Below, one piece after another: positions 57,449 through 64,000 of a stretch of 64,000 nucleotides of DNA. Origin of the DNA: Gymnothorax reevesii (taxonomy: Eukaryota; Chordata; Actinopteri; Anguilliformes; Muraenidae). The stretch spans positions 70,537,501 through 70,601,500 of the forward strand of contig CM056574.1 of the NCBI GenBank assembly GCA_029721435.1, in the 5' to 3' direction. How positions within the stretch are numbered: position 1 is the first letter of the stretch; each line of letters starts with the position of its first letter. Position numbers and translations under genes: made by a program. A model generated the notes under the pieces. It was not told the DNA's origin and made no database searches. It was given only the letters and a program-made list of their open reading frames with translations.

Positions 57449-60026
57449 ATTCTTCTTCTTCTTCTTCTTCTTTTTATTCTGCTGCGAGAACGCATTTTTG
57501 AAGCCTTTGCCATGCACGAAAACTCACAAAAATTTGCCCACACGTCAGTCGTGCTGAAAATAGCAAAGTATTATTAATTTTGTGCTTGGACATGCCCCGG
57601 TGGCTCTATAGCGCCACCAAACACACGGCCATTTTGGAACGCAGTTGCTTGGATTCTCACGAAATTGGATAGGGTTATAGTAGGCATCATATATTTTTTT
57701 GTCAATTTTTTTGAAATTTTTTTACCTCACAGGAAGTGAGCTATGAGCCATTTCCTGCGTTTTTTCAGATTTTACGAACACATTTTTGAGGGCCTTATCA
57801 TTCTCGAAAACAGACCAAGCGTGGCTGATTGACTAAAAATTTCTTTAATTTGATATCTCATTTGGCAGTGAGTGAGACATGGTAGCTCTATAGCGCCCCC
57901 TAATACATAATTGCATTTTTGAGGGCATCAACATGCTCGAAGACTCACAAAACTTTGCAAACATATTAAGCTGGTCATACTCTTTACTAGGATATCGAGT
58001 TTACAGATGGATGTGGCAAAATTGCATTACAGCGCCACCTAGAATATTTCAATGAAGCAGCCCTCGCAGCGTGCTTAACTTACATGTACAAAATTCAGTG
58101 GACATGTGTACTATGCCAAGACCTAAAAAAAAGTCCATTGGTGCCATCACCTAGACTTAACAGGAATTCCGCCATTTTTAATTGAATTTGCAAATTTTTT
58201 TAATTTTTTGCCATTCACAGGCGTCGTACTTTAACGAACTCCTCCTAGAGATTTTATCCGATCAACTTAAAATTTTGCATATGACATCTAAAGACCTTGT
58301 CGATATTAAATTGCGAAGCTTTTTTGGATTCATCGAACTTTGTATCCGTGGCGTCGCGGCGAATTTTGATGTTCCGCCACGAAACAGGAAGTTGCTTTTA
58401 TGCGCGTATGCTTTGTGAAATTTGCGCGAAACTTCAAAGGCTTGATAAGAGTCTATTTTTAAGTATACCTATATGTTGATATTAGATTGGGTGTGGTCAG
58501 GTGGCTCCACAGCGCCCTCTTGACACGGCCATATTGAGATAAAAGTGCTTGATTGTTCATGAAATTTAGTGTGATCATTGCATGTGTCATGTCAGGGAAT
58601 GATAATTTTTTTGAAATTTTTTGGCCAAACAGGAAGTGAGCTATGAGCCATTTCCTGTGTTTTTCCAAATTTTAGAAACACATGTTTGGAAGCCTTAGAA
58701 TACTCGAAATCTTGCAAAAAGTTGCACAAATTTTAATTGCCTCATTGTCTTCAATTTTATATATCAATTTACACTAAATTAGGCACAATGGCTCTTTAGC
58801 GCCCCCAATCAGATTTTTGAAAGAATTGCCCTTTTAAGGGTCTCAGCATGTTCAAAAACTCACAAAATTCTTTAAATGTATAAAGACCATCATTTGTATT
58901 ACTTTGACAAGAAACTTACTGATAGGCATGGAAAAAATTTCATTATAGCGCCCCCTGGAAAATTTCAAATAAGCAGCCCTCGCAGCCCGGTAAACCTACA
59001 TCTATGAAATTTGGTATACATGTGGAATATGCCGAGACCTGAAAAAAAGTCTCTTGGTGCCATGACGTAGACTCAGCAGGAAGTCCGCCATTTTTAATTG
59101 AAATTGCAAATTTTTTGGATTTTTCGCCATTCATAAGTGTCGTACTTTAACGAACTCCTCTGAGAGGTTTTATCCGATCAACTTACAATTTGGCAACTGA
59201 TATTTTGAGACATTGCCGATGTTAAACTGCGAAGCTTTTTTGGATTCATTGAACGATGAATCCAAGGCGACGCGGCGAATTTCGATGTTACGCCATGAAA
59301 CAGTAAGTAGGTTTTACTCCAACATACTTGGTGGGATTTGCCTGAAACTTTCCAAGCTTCATAAAAGCGTCCTTCCAAATATAAATATATGCTGATATTG
59401 GATCAGGCCATGCCAGGTGGCTCCACAGCGCCCTCTAGATATGGCCATGTTAAGATAAAAGTGCTTGAATGTTCATGAAATTTGGTGTGATCATTGCATT
59501 AGTCATTCCGGGCAAGGGTTAATTTTCGAAAAATTTTTGGCCAAACAGGAAGTGAGCTATGAGCTATTTCCTGCGTTTTTCCAAATTTTACGAAAACACG
59601 TTTAAAGGCCTTAGAATGCTCCAAAACTTGTAAAACCTTGCACAAATTTTAAGTGTCTTCTCCTCTTCAAAGTCATCCATAAATTGGCACTAAATGTGGC
59701 ATAATGGCTCTACAGCGCCTCCAATCAGATATATAGAAGAATTGCTCTTCTGAAGGTCTAAACATGCTGGAAAATTAACAAAAATCAACACACTCATGGA
59801 GCTCGGTATTACGATTACTCGGTTGTAGATTGTGCACAGGCATGTCAAAATGGTACCATAGCGTCCTCTAGAAAATTTTTGCACTCCCATCAGGATACCA
59901 CATTGTATGCAGTCCAGCAGTGTCCATTGGCTGTGAATGGACACCTGCACCCATCAAGATCTTGCTGCCACCCCAACGTGCACGAAGGGGGCGAGGGCCC
60001 TTTCAACGCTGCTTGCAGCTTTAATT
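57449..60026 (+). repeat. Type A array unit U19
   Basis: Headless unit with a short ATT plus (TTC)n. Anchors lie at about 57731, 58631 and 59547. No insertion. The second sub-monomer keeps the GTATCCGTGGCGTCGCGG block (about 58341). Confidence 0.85.
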
Positions 60027-62718
60027 ATTATTATTAGGGCCCGAGCACCGACCGGTGCGAGGAACCTATTGTTTTTGATGGGATTTTTATTCTTCTTCTT
60101 CTTCTTCTTCTTCTTCTTCTTCTTCTTCTTCTTCTTCTTCTTCTTCTTCTTCTTTTTATTCTGCTACGAGAACGCATTTTTGAGGGCTTTGCCATGCACG
60201 AAAACTCACAAAAATTTGCCGACACGTCAGTCGTGGTGAAAATTGCAAAGTATTATTATTTTTGTGCTTGGACATGCCCCAGTGGCTCTATAGCGCCACC
60301 AAACACGCGGCCATTTTGGAACGCACTTGCTCGGATTCTCACGAAATTCAATAGGGGCATAGTAGTCATCATAAATTTTTTTGTCAATTTTTTTGAAATT
60401 TTTTTGCCTCACAGGAAGTGAGCTATGAGCCATTTCCTGCGTTTTGTCAGATTTTACGAACACATTTTTGAGGGCCTTATCATTCTCGAAAACACACCTA
60501 ACTTGGCTCATAGATTGGAAATATGAAGTTCTTTGATTCAGTATCTCATTTGGCACTAGGTGTGTTATGGTGGCTCTATAGCGCCCCCTAATACATAATT
60601 GCATTTTTGAGGGCATCAGCATGCTCGAAAACTCACGAAACTTTGCAATCATATTAAACTGGTCATACTTTTTACTAGAAAGTGGGGTTTACGGATGGAT
60701 ATGGCAAAATTGCATTACAGCGCCACCTAGAAAATTTCAATGAAGCAGCCCTCGCAGTGTGTTTAACCTGCATGTACAAAATTCGGTGGACATGTGTACT
60801 ATGCCAAGACCTAAAAAAAAATTTCTTGGTGCCATGACCTAGACTCAACAGGAAGTCCGCCATTTTTAATTGAATTTGCAATTTTTTTTTATTTTTTGCC
60901 ATTCACAGGCGTCGTACTTTAACGAACTCCTCCTAGAGATTTTATCCGATCAACTTACAATTTCGCATATGACTTTTTAAGACCTGGTCGATGTTAAATT
61001 GCGAAGCTTTTTTGGATTCATCGAACTTTGTATCCGTGGCGTCGCGGCGAATTTCGATGTTCCGCCATGAAACAGGAAGTTGGTTTTACGCGCACATGCT
61101 TTGTGAGATTTGCGCGAAACTTCACAGGCTTGATAAGAGTCTACTTCCAAGTATACCTATATGTTGATATTAGATTGGGTGTGGTCAGGTGGCTCCACAG
61201 CGCCCTCTTGACACGGCCATGTTGAGATAAAAGTGCTTGAATGTTCATGAAATTTGGCGTGACAATTGCATGTGTTTTTTTGGGCAGTAATTATTTTTTT
61301 TTTAATTTTTTAACCAAACAGGAAGTGAGCTATGAGCCATTTCCTGCGTTATTCCAAATATTACGAACACAGGTTTGGAGGTATTACCATACTCAAAAAC
61401 TTGCAAAACTTTGCAAAAATTTTATTTGTCTGATTGTCTTCAATTTGAGACAGAATTTGGCATTAAATGTGACATAATGGCTCTATAGCGCCCCCAATCA
61501 GATTTTTAAAAGAATTTCCCTTTTGAGGGTCTCAGCATGCTCAAAAACTCACAAAATTTTGTACAACTCTAAAGCCTATCATTCCTATTACAATAATAAA
61601 AAATTTTTATATAGGCGTGGCAAAAATGGCATTATAGCGCCCCCTGGAAAATTTCAAATAAGCAGCCCTTGCATCGTGGTTGATCAGCATGTATGAACTT
61701 CTGTGAACAAGTGGAATATCCTGAGACCTAAAAAAAAGTCTCTTGGAGCCATGACGTAGACCCAACAGGAAGTTTGCCATTCTTAATTGAAATTTCAACT
61801 TTTTTAGATTTTTCGCCATTCGCAGGTGTCGTACTTTAACAAACTCCTCCTAGAGACTTCATCCAATCAACTCAAAATTTGGTGAATAATATCTTAAGAC
61901 CTTGCTGATTTTAAATTGCGAAGCTTTTTTGGATATATCGAACGATGTATCCGTGGCATTGCGGCGAATTTCGGCGTCCCGCCATGAAACAGGAAGTTGG
62001 TATAACTCCCACATACTTTGTGGGATTACTCTAAAACTTTCCAAACTTGATAAACTTGTCTTCCCAAGTATAAATATATGCTAATATTAGATCGGAAATG
62101 GCCATGTAGCTCCACAGCGCCCTCTAGATACTTCCATGTTAAGATAAAAGTGCTTGAATGTTCATAAAATTTGGTGTCATCATTGCATTAGTCATTCCGG
62201 GCAATGCTTAATTTTTTGAAATTTTTTGGCCAAACAGGAAGTGAGCTATGAGCTATTTCCTGCGTTCTTCCAAATTTTTTTGAACACACGTTTTAAGGCC
62301 TTAGAATGCGTCAAAACTTGCAAAACCTAGCACAAATTATAAATGTCTTATTTTCTTTAATATCATCCATCAATTGGCACTAAATGAGGCAAAATGGCTC
62401 TATAGCGCCCCCAATCAAATTTATTGAAGAATTGCTCTTTTGAAGGTCTAAACATGCTGGAAAATTTACAAAAATCAACACACTCATGGAGCTCGGTATT
62501 ACGATTACTATGTTGTAGATTTCGCGCACACACATGTCAAAATGGTATCATAGCGCCATCCAGAAAATTTTTGCACTCCCCTCAGGAAAACACATTGTCC
62601 GCAGTCCAACAGTGTCCAATGGCTGTTAATGGACACTTGCACCCATCAGGATCTTGCAGCCTCCCCAACGTGCACGAGGGGGGCGAGGGCCCTTTCAACG
62701 CTGCTTGCAGCTTTAATT
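60027..62718 (+). repeat. Type A array unit U20 (last unit, mosaic)
   Basis: A short (ATT)n precedes a short-form head at 60036. The longest (TTC)n of the window follows. Anchors lie at about 60412, 61320 and 62235. Like U10, its first two sub-monomers are U1-like and its last is U9-like (GCGTTCTTCC near 62263), so U10 and U20 share a recombinant ancestor. Confidence 0.85.
60090..60154 (+). repeat. (TTC)n microsatellite in U20
   Basis: About twenty-one pure TTC repeats, the longest tract in the window. Confidence 0.95.
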
Positions 62719-64000
62719 ATTAATTATTATTATTCCTCCGACATTTCAAGGGCCAATTTCGCCCCTTTCCCAATAGTGAAAACGCGTCTAACTTTCCACA
62801 TACGTCCAACCTCATCCGAAATTTGATATTTTTGTGCAGTCGCGCAGGTGCGACCCCAAATGCCGAAATAGCGCCCCCTAAACACGTTTCAAAATTCCCC
62901 TAGGGAAATTCGGTTACTTTGTCGTACGTCGACGAAATTAAGTAGTTATGTGCCTTGTAAATAGGCAAACAAAAAACTCTAATGGAGCCACGCCCTCAAC
63001 CCAACAGGAAGTCGGCCATTTTGATTTGAATTTTGGAATTTTAAATCGTACTCCTCCTAGGGATTTCGCCCAATTGACTTCAAATTTGGTAGAGATTATT
63101 GTGAGACCTCGTTGATTAAAAGTTGTGCTCTGCAGATCTGTAAGTCAAAGGGTGTGGCTGCTAGGGCGTTACAAATTTTTGTGACTTGAGGAAAAAATTT
63201 CACAACGCTCTCACAACCAAATACTTGATTTAAGAAGCTTCAATCTTGCTGAAAATGATGAGGACGCTGCCCTGAATGTCCCGATTTATTAACTTGCCAC
63301 TTTGCTAATAGCACCCCCTTGTGGTAACAGGAAGTGACCACTCGTGACTTCCACTTCGACTGATGACACAATGTTGAACCCATCAACTTCATTTTACTTC
63401 TAAAACATGCAAAACAAGTTGCTGAAGCTACATTATAAACGTTGTATAGCTACATGTAATGGCGTCCATGTGGCAACACGGTGACTTTGGATCCCTCGCC
63501 ATGAAAATACGTTTGGGATTTCCCTTCGCCCTGAACGTCCTGATGCATTAACTTCCAACTTTGCTACTAGCGCCCCCCTGTGGTAACAGGAAGTGTCCAG
63601 TTAATACTTTCACTTCTACTGATGACACATAGTTGAACACATCAACCTCATTCCACTTCTTTTACATGCAGAACAAATTAATGAAGCCAACTCATAAATG
63701 CTGTGCAGCTACAATTAATTGCGTCCCTGTAGTAACGCGGCGACTATCCACCCCTCGTCATGAAAATACGTTTAGGTTTTTGATGCCTTTAATACACTTG
63801 TATCATCATAAAAATTTATACACAGGTCAAGGGTGGCGAGTGCTCACATTGTATTGGGGGTTGGCCCTTGAGGGCAGCAAAATGCCTCAATAGCGCCCCC
63901 TTGAAAGTTTCAAAAACCCCTCCCCATTGGAATTTTTTTGGAGTAGGAAGATGAAAATTGGTACACATGTGTATTTGGCCAAGACGCACAAAAAAGTCTC
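62719..64000 (+). repeat. Type B repeat unit (right flank, cut by window end)
   Basis: After TTTAATT and a short ATT run the sequence resumes with CCTCCGACATTTCAAGGGCC and follows the left type B unit to about its position 1350. Compared with it, about 75 bases are missing near 63520 and extra text is present near 63820-63875. No gene is visible. Confidence 0.85.

Noticed and set aside
2358..62718. Regularly spaced repeats as a CRISPR-like array
   Set aside because: The periods are 0.9 and 2.6-3.6 kb, the spacers are themselves repeats, and the setting is a eukaryotic genome.

Overview
This window looks like vertebrate, most likely teleost fish, genomic DNA. It shows no bacterial gene organisation. 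It carries a Tc1-like DD34E transposon, a hAT-type MITE and a Gmr1-like Ty3/gypsy LTR retrotransposon whose integrase lies upstream of its reverse transcriptase, a combination typical of fish genomes. I see no host protein-coding gene, tRNA or rRNA.

Almost everything is one repeat landscape. From 2358 to 62718 there are 20 head-to-tail units (numbered U1-U20 here) of a complex tandem repeat, type A. Full units are about 2.6 kb or 3.6 kb. Each is built from three or four diverged sub-monomers of about 905-920 bp, marked by a recurring CAGGAAGTGAGCTATGAG anchor. Units end in CAACGCTGCTTGCAGC-TTTAATT. Many then start with a GC-rich hairpin-forming head (AGGGCCCGAGCACC...), and most carry a (TTC)n or (ATT)n microsatellite at the same position. 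The array is flanked at 27-2357 and 62719-64000 by a diverged relative, type B, with the same unit end. I cannot attach a repeat-database name to either type.

Three mobile elements interrupt the array, each in a single unit. (1) U7 holds a 214-bp fold-back hAT-like MITE (17832-18045) with an 8-bp target duplication. (2) U12 holds a 1510-bp Tc1-like transposon (34104-35613) with perfect 30-bp inverted repeats. Its transposase is intact except for one amber stop. (3) U14 holds a 5942-bp LTR retrotransposon (40564-46505) with two 506-bp LTRs about 3% apart, a CAAT target duplication and a decayed gag-pol. Its order is gag, CCHC, protease, integrase, reverse transcriptase, RNase H.

The most notable signals are: three consecutive perfect p53 half-sites just upstream of a TATA box in both LTRs, with a perfect CTCF consensus near each LTR 5' end; a multi-hairpin unit junction at whose tip duplications and deletions break; mosaic units that record recombination between sub-monomer classes; and CTCF-like, ETS-like and YY1-like motifs phased through tens of kilobases.
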